A stretch of 13,835 bases of DNA from an uncultured Microbacteriaceae bacterium (GTDB lineage Bacteria > Actinomycetota > Actinomycetes > Actinomycetales > Microbacteriaceae). The notes below the pieces were generated by a model. That model was not told the DNA's origin. It saw only the letters and a list, made by a program, of their open reading frames with translations, and did not search any database. Position numbers and translations under genes: made by a program. Each line of letters starts with the position of its first letter. Position 1 is the stretch's first letter. Shown here piece by piece: positions 5,855 to 13,213 of this stretch. The stretch spans positions 1-13,835 of the forward strand of contig CAMLMQ010000060.1 of NCBI GenBank assembly GCA_946481135.1, given 5' to 3'.

Positions 5855-6304
5855 TCAGCGCACCGCTCGGGACGCCTCCAGCAGCCCGGTGAGCACGTCG
5901 CGCGCGTGCTCGAGATCGGCGATCGGCAGCCCGAGCCTCTCGACGACCTGTCCGGGCACCGCGAGGGCCTTCTCGCGCAGCGCTGTGCCCGCGGGGGTGA
6001 GGGCGACGGCGAGGGCGCGCTCGTCGGCGGGATCCTTGGCGCGCGAGACGAGCCCGGCGGCCTCCAGCCGCCGCAGCAGCGGGGAGAGGGTCGCGGCCTC
6101 CAGCAGCAGTTCGTCGCTGAGTTCGCCGACGCGGCGCGGGCTGCGCTCCCAGAGCGCGAGCATCACGAGGTACTGCGGGTGGGTGAGCCCGAGAGGCTCG
6201 AGCACGGGCCGGTAGAGGGCGATGACGCTGCGGGATGCTGCGGCGAGGGCGAAACACACCTGACGGTCGAGGGCGAGCGGGTCGGTGTCGGTCGTCGTGC
6301 TCAC
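5855..6304 (-). CDS. MarR-family regulator of the OhrR (peroxide-sensing) type
   Basis: The protein has 149 residues. The stretch LDRQVCFALAAASRSVIALYRPVLEPLGLTHPQYLVMLALWE (about 12-53), written here in parts, matches the OhrR pattern: LDRQVCFAL, then YRPVLEPLG, then PQYLVMLALWE. Cys17 aligns with the reactive Cys15 of Bacillus OhrR. Of the three tyrosines contacting that cysteine there, Tyr29 is kept (Tyr31), while Tyr19 and Tyr40 are replaced by Ala21 and His42. The winged helix follows (about 55-115), with DERALAVALTPAG as the wing. OhrR repressors release DNA when organic hydroperoxides oxidise the cysteine. GTG 6304 is chosen because family similarity begins soon after and TATCGT lies 7 nt upstream. 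No ohr peroxidase gene is in the window; the divergent neighbour is a small Cys-containing protein. Confidence 0.9.
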   Translation of the reverse strand: MSTTTDTDPLALDRQVCFALAAASRSVIALYRPVLEPLGLTHPQYLVMLALWERSPRRVGELSDELLLEAATLSPLLRRLEAAGLVSRAKDPADERALAVALTPAGTALREKALAVPGQVVERLGLPIADLEHARDVLTGLLEASRAVR

Positions 6305-6354
6305 CCGACCCACGATAGTGAGTGCACGAAGCAATTAGTGAGTACACTAACGAT
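6305..6354. promoter_or_regulatory. Divergent promoter and double operator of the OhrR-like regulator
   Basis: This AT-rich 50-bp spacer holds two near-identical 12-mers, TAGTGAGTGCAC (6316-6327) and TAGTGAGTACAC (6336-6347), spaced exactly 20 bp, two helical turns. The second lies in the perfect inverted repeat TTAGTG-AGTA-CACTAA (6335-6350); the first lies in an imperfect version (6315-6330). On the plus strand TACACT (6343-6348) sits six bases before the small-gene ATG. On the minus strand TATCGT (6312-6317) sits seven bases before the regulator GTG. Each operator therefore covers one -10 box, the expected design for autoregulation plus repression of the neighbour. Confidence 0.7.
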
Positions 6355-6570
6355 ATGGATGACCGCGTCCGCTGGTGGGACCGCCTCAACCGGGCGCTCT
6401 ACCCGTATCTCGGGCCCGCCCAGCTCGGCTCACGCGACGAGCCGCCGCCGCCCACGAGCGTCGGGCGTCCGTGCCCGCTCTGCGGGGCATCCATGACGGC
6501 GCACGTCGTCGAGCGCGCCGGCGACTGGAACACCGCGACGCGGCTTCACTGCCCGGTCGACGCCGCCTGA
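6355..6570 (+). CDS. Small Cys-containing protein, possible zinc ribbon, OhrR-like target
   Basis: The protein has 71 residues. The aromatic N-terminal half is WWDRLNRALYPYLGPAQLG, followed by a Pro-rich linker. The C-terminal half has a CPLCG knuckle (Cys40, Cys43) and LHCP (Cys66, with His65). That gives three cysteines plus neighbouring histidines (50, 65), enough for a small zinc site, though a fourth cysteine is missing. I know no function for it. ATG 6355 is chosen over an upstream ATG at 6322 because TACACT lies exactly six bases before it and the operator repeats fill the upstream stretch. Divergence from the OhrR-like regulator suggests redox control. Its 3' end overlaps the convergent PGPGW gene by 25 bp. 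Confidence 0.75.
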   Translation: MDDRVRWWDRLNRALYPYLGPAQLGSRDEPPPPTSVGRPCPLCGASMTAHVVERAGDWNTATRLHCPVDAA

Positions 6571-6995
6571 TCCGTCGCCGGGTCGTTCGTCCGCTGATCG
6601 TTCGCCGCCTGCTCCGTCGCGTTGCGGGCCGCCTTCGCGGCGCGTCGCTTGGCGACGGCACCCTGCGCGGCACCGGCCGCCTTCTTCACCACGCGCGTCG
6701 CCGTCTCGTTGACCTTCTGCGCCCGCTCGAACTCCGTGCCGAGGATGCCGAGACCGCCGAGCGCGACGAGGGCGCCCGGGCCGGGCAACGGGATCATGAC
6801 GACGCCGAGTGCGACGGTGGCGCCGCCGACGACCCCGACGCCCGTGCGGTACACCTTGTTCGCGGTGGGGTTGCGGCGGATGACGGCACGGCCGCCGACG
6901 AGCGCCGAGCCGGCGGCGCGACCGACCGCGGATCCGACTCGGGCGGCGGGAGACGGGCGAGTGGGTCGGGCCGGGTTCGGGGGCGTGTCGGTCAC
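6546..6995 (-). CDS. PGPGW-family (TIGR02611-like) small membrane protein
   Basis: The protein has 149 residues. A Pro/Arg-rich cytoplasmic start leads to a basic segment (RRNPTANKVYR, about 40-50), then two short membrane helices (about 51-68 and 73-88) joined by the signature PLPGPG at 69-74 and followed by GLGILGTEFERAQ. This is the hallmark of the PGPGW putative transmembrane family, common in actinobacteria and without a known function. The C-terminal third is an Ala/Lys/Arg-rich, probably helical tail ending in a polar low-complexity stretch. GTG 6995 is chosen because TACCGT lies 7 nt upstream; the long reading frame beyond it is shadow sequence. Its stop lies inside the end of the facing small gene. 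Confidence 0.85.
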   Translation of the reverse strand: MTDTPPNPARPTRPSPAARVGSAVGRAAGSALVGGRAVIRRNPTANKVYRTGVGVVGGATVALGVVMIPLPGPGALVALGGLGILGTEFERAQKVNETATRVVKKAAGAAQGAVAKRRAAKAARNATEQAANDQRTNDPATDQAASTGQ

Positions 6996-7008
6996 GAGTC
7001 CGACGGTA
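6996..7008 (-). promoter_or_regulatory. Predicted leaderless promoter (-10 box) of the PGPGW gene
   Basis: On the minus strand TACCGT (7003-7008) is followed by seven bases and the GTG start. No Shine-Dalgarno site is seen. The rest of the 136-bp divergent spacer, up to the DUF222 gene, shows no further clear signal. Confidence 0.45.
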
Positions 7009-7131
7009 GCGACGGCGGCTGCGCGGATGCCGGGAGTCGTTTGGTCACGGAACGGTAACGATCGCGCGGATTCGGCTCGAGAACGTGTCGTGCGAGCCGC
7101 GGATGTCGGTGGTGCTCGATGGTCTGACGGC

Positions 7132-8436
7132 ATGAGCAGCCCGGTCGATCCGACGTCGTACGACGCCGGCTTCGACGTGCCATCCGCCGGGCCGCTCGAC
7201 GTGCCGCTCGAGGTGCCGTGGGAGCAGCGGCCCTGGGACGAGAGTCGGCCCGACGTGCGTGTCGACGGGCAGCTCGCCCGCGCGGAGGTCGCGACGTCGC
7301 TCGCCGCCCGCGCGGCGGCGCAGCAGCAGGCGGCCATCGTCGAGGTGCTCGCCGAGGCGCGACGGCATCCCGAGGTCTATGTGCCGCTCGACGATGAGCC
7401 CACTCCGCGCCAGCTCGACATCGCGCAGTCGGCCGCGATCGCCGACCTCGCGGTGCGGCTCTCGATCAGCGAGGCGACGGTCGCGCTGCTCGCACGGCAG
7501 GGCGAGGTGCTGCGCAGGCGCGCCCCGCGGCTCTGGGCGGCATTCGGCGACGGTGACGTGTCGGCCCCGAACGCGCGGGCCACGGCGACGGTGCTCGAAT
7601 CCCTTCCCGACGATCCGGGCGTCGATGCGCTCGTGGACGCGCGTGCGGTCGAACTCGCGGCGCTCGTGCCGCCGCGCTTCCGGGAGCGGCTGCGCGCCTA
7701 CCGCGAGCGTGTGCATCCCGAGTCGATGGCCGCCCGGCACGAGCGCGCCCGGGGCGAGCGCCGTTTCTGGCGCGAGCACGACCGCGACGGCATGGCCTTC
7801 CTCGAACTGCACCTCGGCTCCGCCGAGGCCGAACTCGCCTGGCAGCACGTCGACGCCGCGGCACGGCACCTCGCCGATCGCGACGACGAGGCGCGCACGC
7901 TCGACCAGTTGCGGGCCGACGTGGCCGCCGATCTGCTCACGGGTCGCTCCACCCCCGAGACCGCGCCGCGCGTCACCGTCGGCGTGCTCGTGCCGATGCT
8001 CACGCTTCTCGGGCAGTCCGACGAGCCGGGGCGGCTCGACGGTCGCGTGCCGATCGACGCCGACACCGCGCGGCGCCTCGCCGGCGGCGCCACCTCGTTC
8101 CACCGGCTGCTGACCCATCCCGTCACGAGCGCGATCCTCGACGTCGACCGCACGACGTATCGGCCACCCGCCGACCTCGTGCGCTGGCTGCGGGTGCGGG
8201 ACGTCACCTGCCGGTTCCCGGGATGCGGCATCCCCGCCTCGCGATGCGACCTCGACCACACGATCGCCTGGGCGCACGGAGGCCCGACGAGCGACCGCAA
8301 CCTCGGCCACCTCTCGGGCACGCATCACACCGTCAAGCACGAGTCGCTCTGGAGCGCCGAGAACCACGGTGACGGCACCGTCACGTGGACGAGCCCCACG
8401 GGCTTCACGGTGGGTTCCGACCCGCCACCCTTCTAG
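7132..8436 (+). CDS. DUF222 / HNH endonuclease-signature protein
   Basis: The protein has 434 residues. The N-terminal two thirds (about 40-330) are an Ala/Arg/Glu-rich helical DUF222 region. The C-terminus is an HNH module: CRFPGC (360-365), CDLDH (372-376), NL (390-391) and HHTVKH (398-403). The presumed catalytic residues are His376, Asn390 and His399 or His403. Proteins of this type (13E12-repeat-like in mycobacteria) occur in many copies in actinobacteria; nuclease action is likely from the motif but their role is unknown. One oddity: the LCxxHH cysteine common in relatives is Ser395, so a zinc ligand may be missing. The ATG start is tentative, with no Shine-Dalgarno site and only a GATGGT box 8 nt upstream. 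Confidence 0.88.
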   Translation: MSSPVDPTSYDAGFDVPSAGPLDVPLEVPWEQRPWDESRPDVRVDGQLARAEVATSLAARAAAQQQAAIVEVLAEARRHPEVYVPLDDEPTPRQLDIAQSAAIADLAVRLSISEATVALLARQGEVLRRRAPRLWAAFGDGDVSAPNARATATVLESLPDDPGVDALVDARAVELAALVPPRFRERLRAYRERVHPESMAARHERARGERRFWREHDRDGMAFLELHLGSAEAELAWQHVDAAARHLADRDDEARTLDQLRADVAADLLTGRSTPETAPRVTVGVLVPMLTLLGQSDEPGRLDGRVPIDADTARRLAGGATSFHRLLTHPVTSAILDVDRTTYRPPADLVRWLRVRDVTCRFPGCGIPASRCDLDHTIAWAHGGPTSDRNLGHLSGTHHTVKHESLWSAENHGDGTVTWTSPTGFTVGSDPPPF

Positions 8437-8479
8437 CGGCTGGCGCCCGCGTGCGGCACCGTTCCCGGCACCACTCCCG

Positions 8480-11400
8480 TTACCGCAGGTCGCGCATCCT
8501 CGCTCCCTCGGCACCCGCCCGCGAGCGGCGCTCGAACCAGATCCCGACGAAGATGAGGATCGCGCCCGCCGTCGCCGCGGCGACCCAGAACACGACCGGA
8601 TCGATGTCGCGCCCCGCGATGAGCTGCACGAGGATCACGACGATCTCGACCCCGAAGGTCACGAGGCTCAGCACGAACGGCGCCGCGAAACGCCCGAATG
8701 CGCCCACGAGCAGCGCGACGAGCGCGAGGCCGATGACGAGGATGGCGCGCCACGTCGCCGGGTTCGTTCCGGTCGCGAGCACCGACGGCAGCACCGTCAC
8801 GACGACCCCGGGCGCGAGCAGCGCCCACGACCTCGTGAATCCGACCGGCCACGACACGAGCGTGCCGCGCACCGCGGTCTGCTCCAGTTCAGCCACCGCC
8901 GGGCCGCGGCGCATCACGAGCACACCCGCGAGCAGCAGCCCCGCGCCGAGCGGCAGCGAGAACCACTCCACGTTGAGCTCGCGCGTGCTCCATCCCGCGA
9001 CCGCCGTGCACCACGCCGCCGCGAACACGAGCGCCGTCGGCGGCATGATGGTCGGCCCGCGCAGTCCCGCGAGCACCGTCACGAGCATCACGCCGAGCAC
9101 GACGATCGTGAGGCCCCACAGCATCCACATCGGCCCGCCCGGCGCGACGGCCGCGATCGGACCCACGACGAGGAACACGAGCGCCGGCACCTGCAGGAAC
9201 CGGTGTCGGGGCCGCAGCGCCCGAGCCGCCGACGCGGCGAGCACCGCACCCGCGACGCCGAAGACGAGCACGGGCCACACCACGAGGTCGGGGTGCCCGA
9301 GCCCGAGGTCGTCGAGCTCCCAGCCGTAGCGCACCGCCTGCACGGCACCCGCGGCGGCGGCTCCGAGCCCGACGACGAGCACGGGCATGCGCAGCACGGC
9401 GAGTCGCCCCGATCCGTCGCCGCGACCGAGTGCCCACCCGATCAGCACGAGCCCGAGGGATCCCGCGAGCAGCGCGATCGCCCGCCAGGGAAGCACGGCG
9501 TCCGGCCCGGAGCCGCTGAACGTGAGCACCGCGAGCGACGTGACGACGGCGATCGCGAGCCCCGGACCGACGAGCTCGGCCCCGCGACGCCCACGCAGCA
9601 CGAGCACGACGCCGATGATGACGGCGGCGAGGGCCGGGGGATACACGTACGGCTCGACGTCGCGGATGCCCGCGAGGCCCCACACGCACCAGAGGGCCGC
9701 CGTCCAACTGCCCGCGGCGACCCACCATCCGTAGCGCCGCTTCGCGAGCACGCTCGCCGACGCCGCCCCGATGCCGAGGATGAGGAACACCACGAGCGCC
9801 GTGCCGAGGTCGGGCGTCTCGAGCACGAGCGACAGCACCGCCGCGATCGCGCCGGTGGCGAAGGCCGAGAGCTCGACCCACAGTCGCGCCGACGCGGCAT
9901 CCGCCTCTCCGATCTCACCGCGCCGCAGCCTCCCGGCCACGAGCGGCGTCGACGGCAGCACGAGCGCGACGAGCGTCGCGATGATCGGCAGCGTGACGGG
10001 CGCAGCGCCGCCGCCGTTCCACGCGGGCACGACATTCGTCTCGAGGATCCGAGGCACCACGTTGACGACGACGACCGCGACCGACGGCAGCAGCAGCGCG
10101 GCGGCGCCGCTGCGCACGACGCGGGTCAGCCCGGGGCGTCGCGTGAGCGTGAGGGTGAGCGCGAGGGCGAAGATCGCGGCATTCGCGAGCGCGGTCTCCC
10201 ACGTGCGCTCGGCGACGACGGTGGCGACACCGATCACGAACGGTACCGCGGTCACCGCGAGCACCGCGTACCAGAGCGGCGCCCGCACGCGGCGCACGAG
10301 CGTGACGACGAGCGCGAACACCGACGCGACAGCCGTCGTGTAGCTGATCACCGGGATCGCGTCGAGCCCGAGCAGATCGAGGCCGCGCGCGACGACGATC
10401 AGCGCGTAGGCGTACCCGACGACGACGTACACCGGGCGCACCGCTCGGGGCATGGTCAGCGCGAGCACGACGACGCCGACGACGATCGCCGCGCCACCCG
10501 CGACGGCGAGACGGTCGTCGGTCCAGGTCAGCGCCACGAGATACACGAGGATGCCGTGGGCCGCCGTGAGCAGCGGCGCGCGCATCCCGAGGGTGAGGGC
10601 GCGCACCCGCGGCACGAGCAGCACGGCCAGTCCGATCGCGAGCACCACGGCGATGCCGACGACGAGCTGCCCGGGGCGCGAGAGCGTCGACCAGCCCGGC
10701 AGGGTCAGCAGCGCCCCGGCGACGATCCACGCCGTCACGATGAGCCACGCGCGCCCGCGGCCCTCGCGTCGGGCGGAGAGCGCGAGCGCGGCCGTGCCGA
10801 CCGCGGCGGCCCCGATACCGAGGATCGCCGCGAGACTGAACGTCTCCGGCACGATCGACGTCGTCGCCGCCATCGGCTCGGTCCAGAACTCCGAGGGAGC
10901 GGGTTCGTCCCACCAGCGGTGGTAGCGCGGGGCGAGCGGCGAGAGCAGTTGCAGCAACCCGGCGACCGCCGCCGGCACCGCCACCCCGAGGGCGACCACG
11001 ACCGCGCCCACCCGGAGCGCGCCGCGGCGCACCGACCCCGGCCAAGGGATGAGCGCGAGCACCGCGAGGGCGATCGCGGCCGAGGCGGGGAGTTGGGCGA
11101 GCCGCCAGCCCTCGTCGGTGGGGGTCCAGGCGAGCGGCAGCAGAGCCGCCGCACCGACGCCGGCCACGCCGACCGCGGCGCTCCAGGCGGCGGGCGCCAA
11201 CGTCCGCGTCGCGAACCCGGCGACGACGGCGAGTGCGGCGAGCACGACGACCGTGCCCAGCACGCGCTCGGTCGTGTCCTCGACAGGTGCGACCGCGAGC
11301 CCGATCACGGCGAGACCCCCGAACAACCAGGCGAGCACCGCGAGCGCCACGCGGTCCGCTCGCAGGGGGCTGCCGAAGCGCGCCGACATCCGTCGCGCCA

Positions 11401-12187
11401 CCGCGTCGCCGACGAGTGCGACGGCGACGGCGGCGACATGGCCGACGATCGCCGACCACGGGCCGTCGACGGCGTAGCCGAAGAACGCCGGCACGAGCAC
11501 GAGGGCGACGAGCCCGATCCACAACCAGGTGCGCAGACGCACGAGCGTCGCGATGACGAGGGTCAGGAGGGCCGCGACGAGCGTCGCGATGCCCGCGACC
11601 GCCCAGAAGTCGATGCCGGCGGGGGAGTTCTCGGCGATCGCCCAGACGTCGAGCGCGACGAACACCATGCCGAGCGCGCCCACCGCCTCGGCCGAGAAGG
11701 TCAGTCGGCCGCGGGCCAGCATCCACGCCGCGCTGAGGAAGAGCAGGGTCACGATCGCGATCACGAGCTGGCGCACCGACAGGTCGACACCCGCGTTCGA
11801 GAAGCGGAAGACGAGGATCGCGACGGCGAACAGCGACGCTCCCGCGATCGCGAGCACCGACTGCAGGCTGAGCTGCGAGCTGGAAGCCGGGCGGGCCGTC
11901 GCCACGGCGGGTGCTGCGACCGCCGCCGGCGCCGGAGTCGCCTCCGACGGAGCGCCGGTGGGCGGGGGCGCGAGCGCCGCCTTGGTCGGCAGCCGACCGA
12001 TGATCTCGGCCCGGCGGTCGAGCAGGTCGGCGGCCTGCGCCGACACCGCCCGCAGTTCGTCGGCCACCTCGCCGACGAGCATCGCGCCGCAGAACGGGCA
12101 GTGCTCGGCACCCACGGGACTGCGTTCGCACCGGGGGCACGAGGTCGAACCGCGCAGGTACTGGGCCGCCGCATCGCTCCACGCCAT
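8480..12187 (-). CDS. Giant SCO7613-like polytopic membrane protein with zinc-ribbon N-terminus
   Basis: The protein has 1235 residues. It begins with a zinc ribbon (Cys17, Cys20, Cys30, Cys33, as CPRC and CPFC), then a short amphipathic helix (about 40-65) and an Ala/Pro linker (about 70-105). From about 105 to 1220 it is almost wholly hydrophobic. Some thirty or more helices are separated by short, mostly polar or Arg-rich loops, and it ends in a basic tail. This is the layout of the SCO7613 C-terminal-domain membrane proteins of actinobacteria, whose function is not known. A cytoplasmic metal site on a membrane protein of this size could serve as a partner-binding knob, which is inference. 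ATG 12187 has TAGACT exactly 6 nt upstream. It converges on the DUF222 gene, 43 bp apart, and is divergent from DUF1684. Confidence 0.85.
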   Translation of the reverse strand: MAWSDAAAQYLRGSTSCPRCERSPVGAEHCPFCGAMLVGEVADELRAVSAQAADLLDRRAEIIGRLPTKAALAPPPTGAPSEATPAPAAVAAPAVATARPASSSQLSLQSVLAIAGASLFAVAILVFRFSNAGVDLSVRQLVIAIVTLLFLSAAWMLARGRLTFSAEAVGALGMVFVALDVWAIAENSPAGIDFWAVAGIATLVAALLTLVIATLVRLRTWLWIGLVALVLVPAFFGYAVDGPWSAIVGHVAAVAVALVGDAVARRMSARFGSPLRADRVALAVLAWLFGGLAVIGLAVAPVEDTTERVLGTVVVLAALAVVAGFATRTLAPAAWSAAVGVAGVGAAALLPLAWTPTDEGWRLAQLPASAAIALAVLALIPWPGSVRRGALRVGAVVVALGVAVPAAVAGLLQLLSPLAPRYHRWWDEPAPSEFWTEPMAATTSIVPETFSLAAILGIGAAAVGTAALALSARREGRGRAWLIVTAWIVAGALLTLPGWSTLSRPGQLVVGIAVVLAIGLAVLLVPRVRALTLGMRAPLLTAAHGILVYLVALTWTDDRLAVAGGAAIVVGVVVLALTMPRAVRPVYVVVGYAYALIVVARGLDLLGLDAIPVISYTTAVASVFALVVTLVRRVRAPLWYAVLAVTAVPFVIGVATVVAERTWETALANAAIFALALTLTLTRRPGLTRVVRSGAAALLLPSVAVVVVNVVPRILETNVVPAWNGGGAAPVTLPIIATLVALVLPSTPLVAGRLRRGEIGEADAASARLWVELSAFATGAIAAVLSLVLETPDLGTALVVFLILGIGAASASVLAKRRYGWWVAAGSWTAALWCVWGLAGIRDVEPYVYPPALAAVIIGVVLVLRGRRGAELVGPGLAIAVVTSLAVLTFSGSGPDAVLPWRAIALLAGSLGLVLIGWALGRGDGSGRLAVLRMPVLVVGLGAAAAGAVQAVRYGWELDDLGLGHPDLVVWPVLVFGVAGAVLAASAARALRPRHRFLQVPALVFLVVGPIAAVAPGGPMWMLWGLTIVVLGVMLVTVLAGLRGPTIMPPTALVFAAAWCTAVAGWSTRELNVEWFSLPLGAGLLLAGVLVMRRGPAVAELEQTAVRGTLVSWPVGFTRSWALLAPGVVVTVLPSVLATGTNPATWRAILVIGLALVALLVGAFGRFAAPFVLSLVTFGVEIVVILVQLIAGRDIDPVVFWVAAATAGAILIFVGIWFERRSRAGAEGARMRDLR

Positions 12188-12199
12188 GCCCGGAGTCTA
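12188..12199 (-). promoter_or_regulatory. Predicted leaderless promoter (-10 box) of the SCO7613-like gene
   Basis: On the minus strand TAGACT (12194-12199) is followed by six bases and the ATG start. The exact inverted repeat TCGAC-T-GTCGA (12207-12217) sits just upstream, in the -10/-35 spacer region, and may be an operator. A second exact repeat, GTACC-GGG-GGTAC (12267-12279), lies nearer the divergent DUF1684 gene. Confidence 0.5.
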
Positions 12200-12298
12200 G
12201 GGAACCTCGACTGTCGACGGGCCATGCGCACGGCATCCGGGGGAATTCGGCCGTGTCCGCGCGGTTGTACCGGGGGTACCTGAGTGAGGATGGACCGC

Positions 12299-13159
12299 AT
12301 GACGCAGAGCGTGACCGACCAGGCCCGCACGGCCCCCGAGGAGCCGAAGACCCCCGAGGAGCAGCTCGCCTACTTCCACGAACGGCGCGAACTCGCCGTC
12401 GTGCAGCCGCTCGGCAGTCTCGCCCTCACCAACACCCAGCTCGTCGACACGGAGCAGCCGATCTGGGGCGTGCCGGGACGCTGGGCGCCGCTGCCCGCCG
12501 GCGAGTCGGGCCTGCGGGTGATCGCCACCGCCGACGAGGGCATCCGCGTCGACGGCGAACTCGTCGACGGCGAGGCGGTCGTGCGCGGCAAAGACGACCC
12601 CAACCCGTCGGACGTCGTCTTCAGCGACACCGTGCGCGGCGCCGTCATCACGCAGGCCGGCGGCGGGTACGCGCTGCGGGTGTGGGATGCGCAGAGCGAG
12701 GCCATCCAGAACTTCGGCGGGATCGACACCTACCCGTACGACCCCGACTGGGTCGTCACCGCGGCGTGGAGCGAGAACCCCGAGGGCACGACGATGGGAT
12801 TCGAGCACCTCAAGGACGGCGACCACACCCGTGAGGAGGTCATCCCCGGCAGCATCCGCTTCACCCGCGACGGCGTCGACTACGACCTCGCCGCCTTCAA
12901 GGCCGGCCGCGCCCTGCAGATCGTCTTCGCCGACGCGACGAGCGGCGACACCACCTACAGCGTCGGCCGCTTCCTGTTCGTCGCCCCCAACCCCGACGGC
13001 ACCATCACGCTCGACTTCAACCGCGCCATCCTGCCGCCGTGCGCGTTCTCGTATGCGTTCAACTGCCCGCTGCCGCCGAAGCAGAACCGCTTCGGCATCC
13101 GCATCGAGGCGGGGGAGAAGAACGTGCTCGCGAAGGACGGCTCACTGCTCCACGGGTGA
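12299..13159 (+). CDS. DUF1684-family protein
   Basis: The protein has 286 residues from ATG 12299. After an acidic N-terminus (EEPKTPEEQLAYFHERR) comes the DUF1684 fold. Landmarks are the NFGGIDTYPYDPDWVV segment (about 138-153), the GRFLFVAPNPDGTITLDFN strand pair (about 223-241) and the highly typical end CAFSYAFNCPLPPKQNRFGI (about 248-267). The family is widespread and unassigned in function; the closing motif forms a conserved pocket-like patch in relatives. No signal peptide or membrane helix is seen, so it should be cytoplasmic. The start is uncertain: ATG 12299 has an AGGA-like site eight bases upstream, ATG 12290 has TACCTG seven bases upstream, and GTG 12284 is also open. Confidence 0.85.
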   Translation: MTQSVTDQARTAPEEPKTPEEQLAYFHERRELAVVQPLGSLALTNTQLVDTEQPIWGVPGRWAPLPAGESGLRVIATADEGIRVDGELVDGEAVVRGKDDPNPSDVVFSDTVRGAVITQAGGGYALRVWDAQSEAIQNFGGIDTYPYDPDWVVTAAWSENPEGTTMGFEHLKDGDHTREEVIPGSIRFTRDGVDYDLAAFKAGRALQIVFADATSGDTTYSVGRFLFVAPNPDGTITLDFNRAILPPCAFSYAFNCPLPPKQNRFGIRIEAGEKNVLAKDGSLLHG

Positions 13160-13201
13160 GTCGGACCTGTCGGCCGAGCGGCGGGCGTCGGATGCGCCGG
13201 G

Positions 13202-13213
13202 CAGACTGAGCAC
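13202..13213 (+). promoter_or_regulatory. Predicted leaderless promoter (-10 box) of the exonuclease/polymerase gene
   Basis: CAGACT (13202-13207) is followed by six bases and GTG 13214. It lies in the 54-bp gap after the DUF1684 stop. If active, the gene has its own promoter although it follows DUF1684 on the same strand. Confidence 0.4.

Noticed and set aside
6322..6354. Upstream ATG giving an 82-residue version of the small Cys-containing protein
   Set aside because: The extra 11 codons run through the operator repeats and the -10 box; ATG 6355 fits the leaderless pattern.
7045..8514. A 489-codon minus-strand frame opposite the DUF222/HNH gene
   Set aside because: Antisense shadow; the plus strand has an intact HNH motif and DUF222 composition.
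8369..12283. A 1304-codon open frame on the plus strand opposite the giant membrane protein
   Set aside because: Its translation is Arg/Asp/Glu/His-rich low complexity, the expected mirror of Ala/Val/Leu/Ile-rich GC3 codons on the minus strand. The minus strand shows real helices, a zinc ribbon and a promoter.
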